NCBI RefSeq assembly: GCF_019891545.1
Contig: NZ_JAHDIU010000002.1
Location: 62,001 to 126,000 of the forward strand
Direction of reading: 5' to 3'
DNA length: 64,000 nucleotides
Source of the DNA: Flavobacterium coralii
Lineage (GTDB): Bacteria; Bacteroidota; Bacteroidia; Flavobacteriales; Flavobacteriaceae
In this document: positions 35,919-44,720 of the stretch, in pieces
Layout: each line of letters opens with the position of its first letter
Position numbering within the stretch: position 1 is the first letter of the stretch
Notes under the pieces: model-generated
What the model was told of the DNA's origin: nothing
The model's database searches: none
The model's input: only the letters and a program-made list of their open reading frames with translations
Program-made: the position numbers and the translations under genes

Positions 35919-37076
35919 TTAAGAAATACTGTTTTCCTTTTTGTAATTCTGATACCACTCCCATTGATAGGTGAGGGCATCCAAAGCATCTGTCCAGTTT
36001 TGGTTTTGACAAAGTTCGATAGCTTTTTGCCAATGTTTCTCTACCAGATCAGGCCTGCCATTTACACCCGCCCAGTAACTGGCGCTAACCAATGCATTCC
36101 AAGCATCTAGAGGCTTATCCTGATATAATAATAATGCTGCCTGATAATGCTCCTCGCCAACATATGCATTGAAATCGTTTGACAAAGGTTTCAACGTTGT
36201 ATAAAGAGGGTGGTTTAAGATCTCTGGATCTATATGGGTTGCAAATAACTTAATCTGTTCAGCAAAAAAATGTATACCATTTTTTGTTCGGATTAGTTGG
36301 AGATAGTGGCTATATTCAAAATCCGAAAAATCATATCCATGCGGTTGTTGATATCCTTCCCAAAGAAAATTTTTGTTATGCTCAAAACTGGAACGATTTG
36401 TTAAGAAGTACGCTCTTGACATTAGCATGTTTTTAATCCTGGTTTCCCATATTCCTAAATTATCGTGCGAGAAGCTATTAGGAAGCCAATTTTCATCAAA
36501 TTGAAGTTTTTCAATAATTTCCCTCATTATTTTATGCCCTTCTGATTGATCATAATGAAACCAAAATTTAAGATAATTTGATAAACTGTTTTGTTTATTA
36601 TTGGAAATCGGCTGATTTAATGGATTAAAAGCATAATCTTTTATATAGTTTAACTTATCTCGGGATACAAAAATATCTAATAGAGGATCAATAAGCCTTG
36701 AAAAAATATGCCAATCTTTACTAACATATCCAAACAAATCTTTATGTAATAACATACCTAACTGTGCAATTGGAATAAGATTGGAAATATTATTTGAAAA
36801 AGTACTTGCAAAGTCACCTTCCATATTTTGTACTATTGACCAATTTTTAAATGTAGAATTTGGAAAAATTCGTAAAGATAGCGAGACACCATCAGTTAAA
36901 TGACCAAAAAAGTAACTGCTCCAATAGCCTTTATTTAAGGCTTCATATTTATCTTTATCAAGTACTCTTAGATAAAACCCAATATATCCAATATAATTTA
37001 AATTTATTTTTTTACTTTCTTTTTCCAGAAAATCATTTACTTCTAATAATTCTTTTTGAAATTCATTTATATTCAT
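35919..37076 (-). CDS. Putative immunity/partner protein of the SHH effector (385 aa)
   Basis: A 385-aa soluble protein, rich in Lys, Asn, Ile and aromatic residues and encoded by clearly AT-richer DNA than the eCIS core. No family recognised; the C-terminal third (about 290-370) looks like helical repeats of the TPR type (EEHYQAALLLYQDKPLDAWN, then EKHWQKAIELC). Its ATG overlaps the effector's stop codon (ATGA), so it is made together with it. By analogy to other polymorphic toxin loci it would neutralise the nuclease domain, which is inference from position. Confidence 0.6.
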   Translation of the reverse strand: MNINEFQKELLEVNDFLEKESKKINLNYIGYIGFYLRVLDKDKYEALNKGYWSSYFFGHLTDGVSLSLRIFPNSTFKNWSIVQNMEGDFASTFSNNISNLIPIAQLGMLLHKDLFGYVSKDWHIFSRLIDPLLDIFVSRDKLNYIKDYAFNPLNQPISNNKQNSLSNYLKFWFHYDQSEGHKIMREIIEKLQFDENWLPNSFSHDNLGIWETRIKNMLMSRAYFLTNRSSFEHNKNFLWEGYQQPHGYDFSDFEYSHYLQLIRTKNGIHFFAEQIKLFATHIDPEILNHPLYTTLKPLSNDFNAYVGEEHYQAALLLYQDKPLDAWNALVSASYWAGVNGRPDLVEKHWQKAIELCQNQNWTDALDALTYQWEWYQNYKKENSIS

Positions 37077-40000
37077 GTTTCCAGTTTATTATAAATATTA
37101 TCGCCCCATATTTTTAATGCCAGTAAACGTAGATCATTTAATCTATTTTCAAACAAATTTTCAGGACCGTTTAAATTACTATTTTTTTCTTCATGTAAAA
37201 CAGTTTTTACTGCTCCAATTGAATTTGTTAATATATTTATAAAAGAACTTTTAGCTACATCATGTATTTTAGTTTCAAGTTTATTTATAATAAGATTTCG
37301 TTGATAAATTATATCTCTTTCATTTTCTTTTAAAATATTAATTTTATTAATATATTCATTTTCAACCTTTTTTACAATAGAGGCTATATTTTGTTTTTTT
37401 GTAGCTTTTATTTCTATAACTAATCCATTTTGGGTTCTATATATATTTATAAAATCCTCAGCTGCTAAAGTTGAATTTTCGATTTCTTTTTCCGTATTCC
37501 CTTCAATGTCAAACATTACAGAAACATATTGTTCAAAACTTTCTTTATTGACTTTGGCCTGTAATTGCGGTCGACTGGCAATTTTTAAAAGGATGATCAT
37601 AGAACTATCGGTTGAAGCTTTGAGATTAGACTCAATTTGTTTCTGCATATCTTTACTATGAATACCTGTTACTTTAGCGGTATGTGAATTTTTATGCAAA
37701 GATATAGCTGAAAGGCCATTCCCTTCAGGATATTTTGCATCTATAATTGCTGCCCTTTCAGTAAGTTTTATACCTAAATCATCAATTCCATTTTCTTTAA
37801 TTTTATTTCCTAGTTCCTGATAATAATTTATAAAGGTATTTTTAAATTCATTTTGCGGTACATGATGAGATTCTCTGTTACTGGCACCCGGAACTTTTAC
37901 AGGATGTGGGGATACAAGTAAAACATCTTCTAATTTTTCGCCAAATAGATTGAATAATTCCGAAAGAGGATTTTTAAGTGCATCCTCATCTTTTTCAACG
38001 GCATTGTCTTTTTTCTTTGCCTCATCTGCAACAGATGCATCTCCTTTTTTCAATTTAACAATAAGCGTGCTGGCTATTTTTGCATCCCCTAATGTATCTT
38101 CATACATTTTTTCGGCCTCTGGGATCAAGTTTTGAGCCTTAACTTGCTTTTCTTCAGGTAATTTCGAAGCGGCTTTTTTCCATTTAGAAAGATGTTGTCG
38201 AATAGTCATTTCTTCACTAGCCAACATTATTTCCACACTATTACCTTTCGTTTCTACCCAAAGTCTATGGTTTTCTCCACCAGCTCTAAAGCGGACTAAT
38301 TTTCCAACTTCAATATCATCAAGCTTCTCTTTAGAATCTGTAGAGGCTTTTTCATCTTTAGCATCAGCTTTCTTCTCCTGCTTACCGCCCTTAAACCTCT
38401 TCAACACTTTCTCCATCAGCTTGCTAATCCACGCCACAAACTTATCAATAGCCTTATGTATAGGTGCTGTTACTTTTGCAATAATATCCTGAACGGCATT
38501 TACAATACCGCTGATGTTAAGCAGCTTTGCAAAGAAATCAAGGATAACAGGGATGATGGTTTTCATAGCATCCACAATAAAAGTGATTGCACTTGGTATT
38601 GCCCCTGCTGCAATGCTGCCTAAAGAATCCAGGACTGCTCCAACCCACCTGATAATACGCTGAATATTATCCACAAAGAACATGACGAGCTTATAAATAC
38701 CCTGAATCAGTTTTACAATCGCGCCACCCGGAATCAATAACCCGGCAATCCATTCGGCAAAACCTATAACCATACGTGTAAGCAGCCAGTCTTTTATACC
38801 ATCTACAACCGTGGTCATAAGCATTTCTGCCTGGTCTTTAATCCAGTCCCAAAGCCCAGCCACGCCTTCAGTCATAAATTTCTGAACCACCTCCTTAACT
38901 TCTTTCAGGTTTGCTTCAGCATAAGCCACTTTCTCCTCGCCAAACACTTTTACCAACTGCTTGCGGATAAATTGCCAGCTGATACCGGCAAGCTGCAACA
39001 CTACAGAAATTATTCCTTTCAGGTCCCATTTCTGCGGCAGGGTTACTACCGCGCCCAATGCACCCGTAAGCCAGTCGAACAGGCTGCCCGTAAGATATTC
39101 TTTAAAGTTAGCTTTAAAATCATCAATACTTCCTTTAACCGCAGCCACAAGATTACTGAAGAACTTGCCCGGGTCTTTAAAAATCAGCCCGATAGCCTCG
39201 CCTGCTTTTTGCAGGGTAGCCATAAAGCCTTCGGCATCAATACCCAAAAGGCTGAGTGCCCATTTAAAGAACTTACGTGCCGCATCGGCAATAAGGTCGC
39301 CAAAAGTAGCCAGCGCACCCCGCATTTTCTTTTTCATGGCTGCTATCTTCTTGTCGATAGCCTGCATCGCAGCCTTACGTTTTTCCAGCAGTTGCTGTTG
39401 CAGTTTTTCTTTGCGCTCCTCAACCTCTTTGCCCAGTTCCTGTAGTTTGGCAGCCACCTCATTCTGTGCTTTTTTGCCAATACTTTGCAGGGCAGGAGAG
39501 AGGCCTTTTACATAATTATCAATCTCTTTTTGCGTAGTTGCAATTTCTGCCTTACAGCCTTCTATAACCTCATTATTCTTTTTGGTAATGCTATTAATAA
39601 GGTTGTCAATTTTATTTACATAAACCTCCCTTGCATTTTTAAAGGCATTTTTAACCTCAGGAAAATCATCAATCCCGAACAAATAGTCTTTTACCCATTT
39701 GAAGCCTCCAAGTCCACTACTATAACGCCTTTGCTTAAATGCTTTAATATCACGGTCAACCTGTTCTTCAAATTCTGCTGTAGCCCGTTTTTGCCCCGCG
39801 TCAAAATCACGTAACGAATTTTGCTCAAGGTTATCTAGTTTTCTGGTTACGCTTTGCTGGCAGGCCGTATAGCGGTCATTTATATTTTTGGCGACCTCCT
39901 CACGCTTCTTCTCTAAATCAGATTTAGCTTTTGTTTGTTGCGTACCGGTCTGTTTTAGCTGTTGAGACCTTTTCGTGTTCATCTCAGTACGCGTTGCAGT

Positions 40001-41236
40001 TTCGGCTTCATTTAGTGAAGAGCTAAGTGCCGTCTGCTCTGTAGTTACAGCCTCGTTCACAGCTGCGGGCTGTGCCGCGGCTTCCGTTGCCATTTCACCT
40101 TTAAGTGCTGCCGCTTCAGCAAGTTCACCCGAATCAACCATTGCCAGTTGCTCTTGTGTAATCCCTTCCTTAATTATATCTGAATCGGCCTGTTGCAGGT
40201 ATTCCTGCGTTTGCAGTTTCTCCTGCTGTATTGCAGGCAATATGCCTCCTGACAAGTTTATTTTCGACACACTTTTTGCAGGCTCAGCAGCAGGTATAGG
40301 GGTGCCGGCCGGTGCCGGTGCGGGTTTGGGCTCATTTTTAATACTGCCAAAACTTCCTTTTACGCTGCCTACATCGCCCTGCACCTGCTGTAATAATGAC
40401 TTTGAGATTGTTGATGCCTGTTTATTTTGTTTAAACTTATCAAGGTCATCAAGGGTTTGCGGGGTAGCAGCTTTCAGTTTGGCATCAAAGGCTTTCTTAC
40501 CGGGTTCTTTACTTTTTGGAGCTACCGGCTTTTTAGCAAGTTGATTAACCTGTGCGGCACCCGATGTTGCCTTGGCTTCGGCAACGGGAGTATTTTGTGC
40601 CTTAATACTTTCATTTATTTTAGTGCCTGCAGACTTTGTAGTGGCACTTGCTTTTGCCAGTGTCGCGGTTTTTTCCAGCTTCTCCTGAACGGCTTGCTCT
40701 GTGGTGGCAGGATCCATAAACTGAAGAGCATTCGGGTCCGGCTCTTTATCTTCCTCAGCAGCTTCAGCATTTTCTACGTTACCCGCTTCCGCATCCTGGT
40801 TAACAAGGTTTGTATCACCTGCCTGCTCAGGTACTATATTCTCTTCAGCTTTTTCTACAGCTGCTTCTACAGGTAAACCGGCATCAGAATTATTTGTGGC
40901 AGCTACTGCCGCAGGTGCCGGAGAAGGTGAGTTAACTACAGTATCGCTTGTAACCGGGTTTTCTGTTTGTGCCTCTTCATCTTCGTTAGTCAAAGGTAAA
41001 ATTTCAGGTTGAATGCCGGCCTCAGCTATTTCGGGTTCAGCTATTTTGGGTTCAGCTATTTGCGAACTAACAGCATCTTCAGTTTCCTGCTCAGACAAAA
41101 CCGGTACAGGAGTATCAAAGCTATTTTTAGGTTTTACAGTTTCCGGAAAAAAAGACGGCGAGTCCTCTACTTTTAGCGGCTGTGCTTTGGCGGTAGTGGT
41201 AGCCTTTGGTTTTTCGCTTACAAGGGTTGTCTCCAT
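37073..41236 (-). CDS. Modular eCIS effector with C-terminal SHH nuclease-like domain
   Basis: A 1387-aa protein with four parts. Residues 1-420 are Ala/Pro/Glu-rich and probably disordered. Residues 430-650 are coiled coil (for example KKREEVAKNINDRY). Residues 655-945 are hydrophobic helices, like a tape-measure or pore-forming segment. After a Lys/Asp linker, residues about 980-1070 form a small domain with AGGENHRLWVE, seen in other eCIS-linked toxins. The last 270 residues contain RESHHVPQ (His1124, His1125), the signature of SHH-type HNH/Endo VII toxins, then AISLHKNSHTAKVTGIH. It should therefore be a DNA-cutting toxin loaded into the eCIS tube. Its tip and partner gene are AT-rich, a sign of exchange. 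Confidence 0.7.
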   Translation of the reverse strand: METTLVSEKPKATTTAKAQPLKVEDSPSFFPETVKPKNSFDTPVPVLSEQETEDAVSSQIAEPKIAEPEIAEAGIQPEILPLTNEDEEAQTENPVTSDTVVNSPSPAPAAVAATNNSDAGLPVEAAVEKAEENIVPEQAGDTNLVNQDAEAGNVENAEAAEEDKEPDPNALQFMDPATTEQAVQEKLEKTATLAKASATTKSAGTKINESIKAQNTPVAEAKATSGAAQVNQLAKKPVAPKSKEPGKKAFDAKLKAATPQTLDDLDKFKQNKQASTISKSLLQQVQGDVGSVKGSFGSIKNEPKPAPAPAGTPIPAAEPAKSVSKINLSGGILPAIQQEKLQTQEYLQQADSDIIKEGITQEQLAMVDSGELAEAAALKGEMATEAAAQPAAVNEAVTTEQTALSSSLNEAETATRTEMNTKRSQQLKQTGTQQTKAKSDLEKKREEVAKNINDRYTACQQSVTRKLDNLEQNSLRDFDAGQKRATAEFEEQVDRDIKAFKQRRYSSGLGGFKWVKDYLFGIDDFPEVKNAFKNAREVYVNKIDNLINSITKKNNEVIEGCKAEIATTQKEIDNYVKGLSPALQSIGKKAQNEVAAKLQELGKEVEERKEKLQQQLLEKRKAAMQAIDKKIAAMKKKMRGALATFGDLIADAARKFFKWALSLLGIDAEGFMATLQKAGEAIGLIFKDPGKFFSNLVAAVKGSIDDFKANFKEYLTGSLFDWLTGALGAVVTLPQKWDLKGIISVVLQLAGISWQFIRKQLVKVFGEEKVAYAEANLKEVKEVVQKFMTEGVAGLWDWIKDQAEMLMTTVVDGIKDWLLTRMVIGFAEWIAGLLIPGGAIVKLIQGIYKLVMFFVDNIQRIIRWVGAVLDSLGSIAAGAIPSAITFIVDAMKTIIPVILDFFAKLLNISGIVNAVQDIIAKVTAPIHKAIDKFVAWISKLMEKVLKRFKGGKQEKKADAKDEKASTDSKEKLDDIEVGKLVRFRAGGENHRLWVETKGNSVEIMLASEEMTIRQHLSKWKKAASKLPEEKQVKAQNLIPEAEKMYEDTLGDAKIASTLIVKLKKGDASVADEAKKKDNAVEKDEDALKNPLSELFNLFGEKLEDVLLVSPHPVKVPGASNRESHHVPQNEFKNTFINYYQELGNKIKENGIDDLGIKLTERAAIIDAKYPEGNGLSAISLHKNSHTAKVTGIHSKDMQKQIESNLKASTDSSMIILLKIASRPQLQAKVNKESFEQYVSVMFDIEGNTEKEIENSTLAAEDFINIYRTQNGLVIEIKATKKQNIASIVKKVENEYINKINILKENERDIIYQRNLIINKLETKIHDVAKSSFINILTNSIGAVKTVLHEEKNSNLNGPENLFENRLNDLRLLALKIWGDNIYNKLET

Positions 41237-41255
41237 AAAGTGCTGTTTTCCAATG

Positions 41256-41274
41256 GTAAGTTAACTTAACTTAC
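41256..41274. promoter_or_regulatory. Palindrome upstream of the SHH effector
   Basis: GTAAGTTAA-C-TTAACTTAC, 9-bp arms with a 1-nt centre, 20 bp upstream of the effector ATG. A second inverted repeat, TCAGTAT-AA-ATACTGA, is at 41312-41327. Either could be an operator or weak terminator of the gene on the right; the function is not known. Confidence 0.35.
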
Positions 41275-41335
41275 AACCGCTGAAATTAAACAACACCAAC
41301 TAAATTTACATTCAGTATAAATACTGATTTTAATT

Positions 41336-41854
41336 TTACTTTTCAGCTTCTTTCAATATTTCATCAATTAATTTCCAGTCTATTTCTTCATCAATGTGTT
41401 TAAAATCTATATTGGTTTTTGGCCATGAGCTTGGGTGTAGATTACTGATAACAAAAATATTAGAATATGCTTCAAGTCTTATAAATGGTGATAACGATTT
41501 ATCTTCTACAAGTTTTTTTAAAAAAGATATACTACTTAAATTATTTGTGTTACGCTGAAGATTTGACCAGCTCATAAGAGCTGTAGCTCTAACATCATCA
41601 TCTGAATCTTTATTAAAAATTTTAATAGCTATATCTTTATATTCAGGTAATGCCCAGTAAAATCCTAAGACCCTCAAGGAAACCTCTCTGAGAATTTCAC
41701 TTTCGCTATTTAAAAATTTTTCTATTTCTTTTTTTAATATACTTTTCTCAGTATTATTAAGTTCAATTCGTTTTCCCAAATTACTTAATATATCAAATAA
41801 TTTTATTTTATTATTCGTATTAAGTAGTTCAATAATATCTTTAATAGAGTTCAT
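41336..41854 (-). CDS. HEAT-repeat-like small protein in the effector region
   Basis: A 172-aa helical protein with repeat units such as SEILREVSLRVLGFYW and DDDVRATALMSWSNLQR, typical of HEAT/armadillo-type solenoids. DNA is AT-rich. It lies between the partner of the 750-aa toxin (219 bp apart) and the SHH effector (99 bp apart). HEAT-like proteins are common as immunity proteins in toxin loci, so it may be a second or orphan immunity gene; no toxin directly next to it is unpaired, which leaves this open. Confidence 0.6.
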   Translation of the reverse strand: MNSIKDIIELLNTNNKIKLFDILSNLGKRIELNNTEKSILKKEIEKFLNSESEILREVSLRVLGFYWALPEYKDIAIKIFNKDSDDDVRATALMSWSNLQRNTNNLSSISFLKKLVEDKSLSPFIRLEAYSNIFVISNLHPSSWPKTNIDFKHIDEEIDWKLIDEILKEAEK

Positions 41855-41958
41855 GTTACGGATATACTCTTGTTAAAAATTGCTTTTAGCTACTAAATTA
41901 TAAAAAAGATCTTGCTCTCTATATGCATGAGAATTTTCTTCAAAATTTCTTTTTGAGT

Positions 41959-41993
41959 ATTTATGTTTTCATGAAATTAGTAAAAACATAAAT
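41959..41993 (-). terminator. Possible AT-rich hairpin in a 219-bp gap
   Basis: The 11-nt arms ATTTATGTTTT and AAAACATAAAT are separated by 13 nt, downstream of the 127-aa gene on the minus strand. Because the stem is AT-rich and there is no T run, it is a weak candidate terminator. The rest of 41855-42073 holds nothing I can recognise. Confidence 0.3.
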
Positions 41994-42073
41994 TCATTGA
42001 TGTTCTTTATTGTCAAGCAAATCGGCTATTTTTAAACAATACTTAATTGCATCGATTTAAAATATTTATAACT

Positions 42074-42457
42074 CTATTTTTTACTTTCAAAAAAATTAGA
42101 TGCATATTTTAATATATCTATTTCATCATCAGTAGGTAGTTCAAAAATAAACTCAATGGAGTTAGCTTCGGTATAAATTAGTTCGTAAGAGTAATTTCCT
42201 TTTATATGTTTTTTTTTATCTAAAATTATTACTTCGCGATAATTCCCTGATGAATTATAAACAATATTTCCTATTTCTGAAATAGTGAATTTTTTATCGT
42301 TTATTAAAAACAAATCTTTATTGGGATTAAAAATTATAAATCCTATAGCATGATTTTGGTAATAGCCATCAGATTCTGCAGGGTTACTTAATCGAACATA
42401 TTGTCCATCGGTATAGTCAATTAGTTCATTACTTTTATCAAAATTTTTTAAAATCAT
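42074..42457 (-). CDS. Putative immunity/partner protein of the 750-aa toxin
   Basis: A 127-aa beta-rich soluble protein coded by AT-rich DNA, with no signal peptide and no family recognised. Notable segments are GFIIFNPNKDLFLINDKKF and an acidic end DDEIDILKYA. It starts 10 bp after the 750-aa toxin gene, the position expected of an immunity gene. The function is inferred from position only. Confidence 0.55.
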   Translation of the reverse strand: MILKNFDKSNELIDYTDGQYVRLSNPAESDGYYQNHAIGFIIFNPNKDLFLINDKKFTISEIGNIVYNSSGNYREVIILDKKKHIKGNYSYELIYTEANSIEFIFELPTDDEIDILKYASNFFESKK

Positions 42458-42467
42458 AACAAACTAT

Positions 42468-44720
42468 TTATAGACCTAGAAGAATATTAATTTCAATATC
42501 TTTGCGAAGGGAACTTTCTATAACTTTTTCCCAATCTTTCATCTTATCATATAAATCTTTTGCAGACGGTCCGACCGGGTTACCGTATCTTTCCATATTA
42601 CCTTTTTCTAAAACTTCTATTTCTTGAGCATTCATATATTTTCTTGCATTAACCTTTTGAATATTTCTCTGCTCAACAACATATTTAGCTATATATTCAT
42701 CATTCTTCCCTTCTGCTCTCATGTTTATAATTGCAATTTCTAATTCTGCGGTCTGTTTTAAGTATTCTTGTCTAATAACTTTATTTTTTTCAACCCACAC
42801 AGGATCCATAAATTTATCCCTTAAACTATAGTAACGACTTTGTTCATTTGGAAGATAATTATTAATACCTCTTGAATCGTTTTCTAAAGTTTGTAACGCT
42901 TTAGCAATTTTATCCCGTGTAACCTTATCAACTTCAGGAATTTCATCTAATACGTTATTTACTTTTGTTATGTCACCTGTTTCTTCAAAAATTCTTCCCG
43001 CCCTAACCAGATTATTTGAAATCTTTCCAATCGCAGCTAAATCAAGTGCTGTGCCTACTACAGATAATATTACCCACACTGCCTTCGGCTCATCTTTGCT
43101 TATGTTTACATTATAAGCGGCAAGCTGTTGTTGGTAGGCATCAATTTCTTCATAAGTCAGGTATGCCCCCAAAGCAAAATTACCCGCAGCAATTAAAAGG
43201 GCTATGGTACCTGTACCAAAAGTAAGCAATCCGAGTGCTACTGCCAAAACCCCTATAACAAGGCTTTTTATAAGGTGCTTTGCACTTTCTCTACTTTCTT
43301 TATCGGTAATGATAAGGTCGAGTATATTGCCTTTCTGAATGCCCTGCTGCGCTTTAGAGTATTGCATCAAATCCTGATAGGCATATATGGCAAGTCCGTC
43401 ATCTTCATTCAGGCTTTTTAATGTTTCTGTAATGTTTAGTTTTTGCCCGGCTATATATTCATTAAGGAATGCAGAGAGTTCAGCCTTACTTTCAATTTTA
43501 GAGAATGCTTCTTTATCAAAGCCGTTATCTTTAATGAGGGGTAAAGCTGCTGAGAGCGCATTTATCGCTGCATTACCCTTTTGAGTTTCGGAAGCTGACT
43601 TAGCTCGCATTTCCAATTTAAATGCTGTTTCAGTAGCTATAGTCTTTTCATCAGTAATTATATTAGCGGCACTTTTTGCCGCATCAGCATTTTTATATGC
43701 TTCTTTTGCTCCCGATTGTTTTATCTGCCGCAGTAATGAGCTGAGTATGGCATCATTATTTATTTTTTCTTGCTCTTCAAATAAAATATGACTGTATTTT
43801 TGCAGTACATCCTGCGCTAAATATAACGTTTCGCGGCGGAACGAAAGCTCATAATCATTTATCAGTTGCCGGAAAGTTTCAACTGTATAGCCACTTTGTT
43901 TAAGGTTTTCAAGAAACTGATTGTTTTTCTCTCTCCTTTGCTGGTCCTGCGTGTAGTTGGTTGTGCTTGCCGGTGCAAGGGTGGAGGGTGAAATACTGAC
44001 TGGCGCAGCGGTATTATATTCTTTATATTGCTTGTATAGCGATAACATATCTGTGCCCTTTAACTCACCCGCAAGTAAGGATAGCAACGATTGTTCCTGT
44101 AATCGCTCATTTTTTTGTTGAATGTAAGCTCTTAAAGACGCCTCAATGGCCAATGCATCTGCGCTTTCAGCATTAGTCTTACTTTTGTAATCTGCAATAT
44201 CTGATGCCGATAACTGGCTTAATAAATCAAGTATCCTTACTTTTTGCAAAGTAGAAGTCATCCCGTCAAGGTTTGCAATAAAGTCTTTTTTATCGGGCGG
44301 CAGTAGCTCCATACCCTTATTAACATCATTAAGGTTAAAACGGTAGGCAATAGTTTTACCTGTACTGATAATACCCTTAACTTCTTCGTCTGTATATTTA
44401 GGATTCCAGTTTCGCGGAACTGTAATGCCCATTTGCTGTTCTGCAAAACGGTTCAGTTCATAATCAGTTTCAATGACTTTGCCTTCAAACTGTTGCCCTT
44501 TTGAAATTGTAATGTACTGCACGGTATCGTCCTGCCCTCCGTCTTTTTTGGTGGTTAACAAGTGGCCTTTTACAGGGAGTGACTTATTAGGTACACCCTT
44601 TTGTACTGCGGGCGCAGGAACGGCTTTGCCCTTATCTGCAGCTTTATTTACATTATCTATAAAAGGCTCCTTTGCAGTAACAGCGCTTACATTTTGCCGC
44701 TCTTTGTTTTGCTTTTCCAT
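42468..44720 (-). CDS. Putative eCIS toxin with Rhs-like C-terminal tip (750 aa)
   Basis: A 750-aa protein. The N-terminal 100 residues are partly disordered (PAPAVQKG), the middle is mostly helical, and residues about 485-535 form a membrane hairpin (VIGVLAVALGLLTFGTGTIA). The last 110 residues, with RNIQKVNARKYM, LEKGNMERYGNPVGPSA and WEKVIESSLRKD, resemble from memory a C-terminal domain found at the tips of Rhs-type polymorphic toxins; this recollection should be tested. The start codon overlaps the tape-measure stop (TGATG), so it is coupled to the structural operon. It differs in build from the SHH effector. The partner is the 127-aa gene. Confidence 0.6.
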   Translation of the reverse strand: MEKQNKERQNVSAVTAKEPFIDNVNKAADKGKAVPAPAVQKGVPNKSLPVKGHLLTTKKDGGQDDTVQYITISKGQQFEGKVIETDYELNRFAEQQMGITVPRNWNPKYTDEEVKGIISTGKTIAYRFNLNDVNKGMELLPPDKKDFIANLDGMTSTLQKVRILDLLSQLSASDIADYKSKTNAESADALAIEASLRAYIQQKNERLQEQSLLSLLAGELKGTDMLSLYKQYKEYNTAAPVSISPSTLAPASTTNYTQDQQRREKNNQFLENLKQSGYTVETFRQLINDYELSFRRETLYLAQDVLQKYSHILFEEQEKINNDAILSSLLRQIKQSGAKEAYKNADAAKSAANIITDEKTIATETAFKLEMRAKSASETQKGNAAINALSAALPLIKDNGFDKEAFSKIESKAELSAFLNEYIAGQKLNITETLKSLNEDDGLAIYAYQDLMQYSKAQQGIQKGNILDLIITDKESRESAKHLIKSLVIGVLAVALGLLTFGTGTIALLIAAGNFALGAYLTYEEIDAYQQQLAAYNVNISKDEPKAVWVILSVVGTALDLAAIGKISNNLVRAGRIFEETGDITKVNNVLDEIPEVDKVTRDKIAKALQTLENDSRGINNYLPNEQSRYYSLRDKFMDPVWVEKNKVIRQEYLKQTAELEIAIINMRAEGKNDEYIAKYVVEQRNIQKVNARKYMNAQEIEVLEKGNMERYGNPVGPSAKDLYDKMKDWEKVIESSLRKDIEINILLGL

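Noticed and set aside
38961-40544. Long plus-strand open frames inside the 1387-aa effector gene
   Set aside because: Their composition (Ser/Cys/Ala runs) reflects the reverse reading of an Ala/Lys-rich protein; no family features.
37073-41236. DUF4157 (eCIS core metalloprotease-like) domain in the large effector
   Set aside because: I found no HExxH motif or the flanking family pattern in the N-terminal half.
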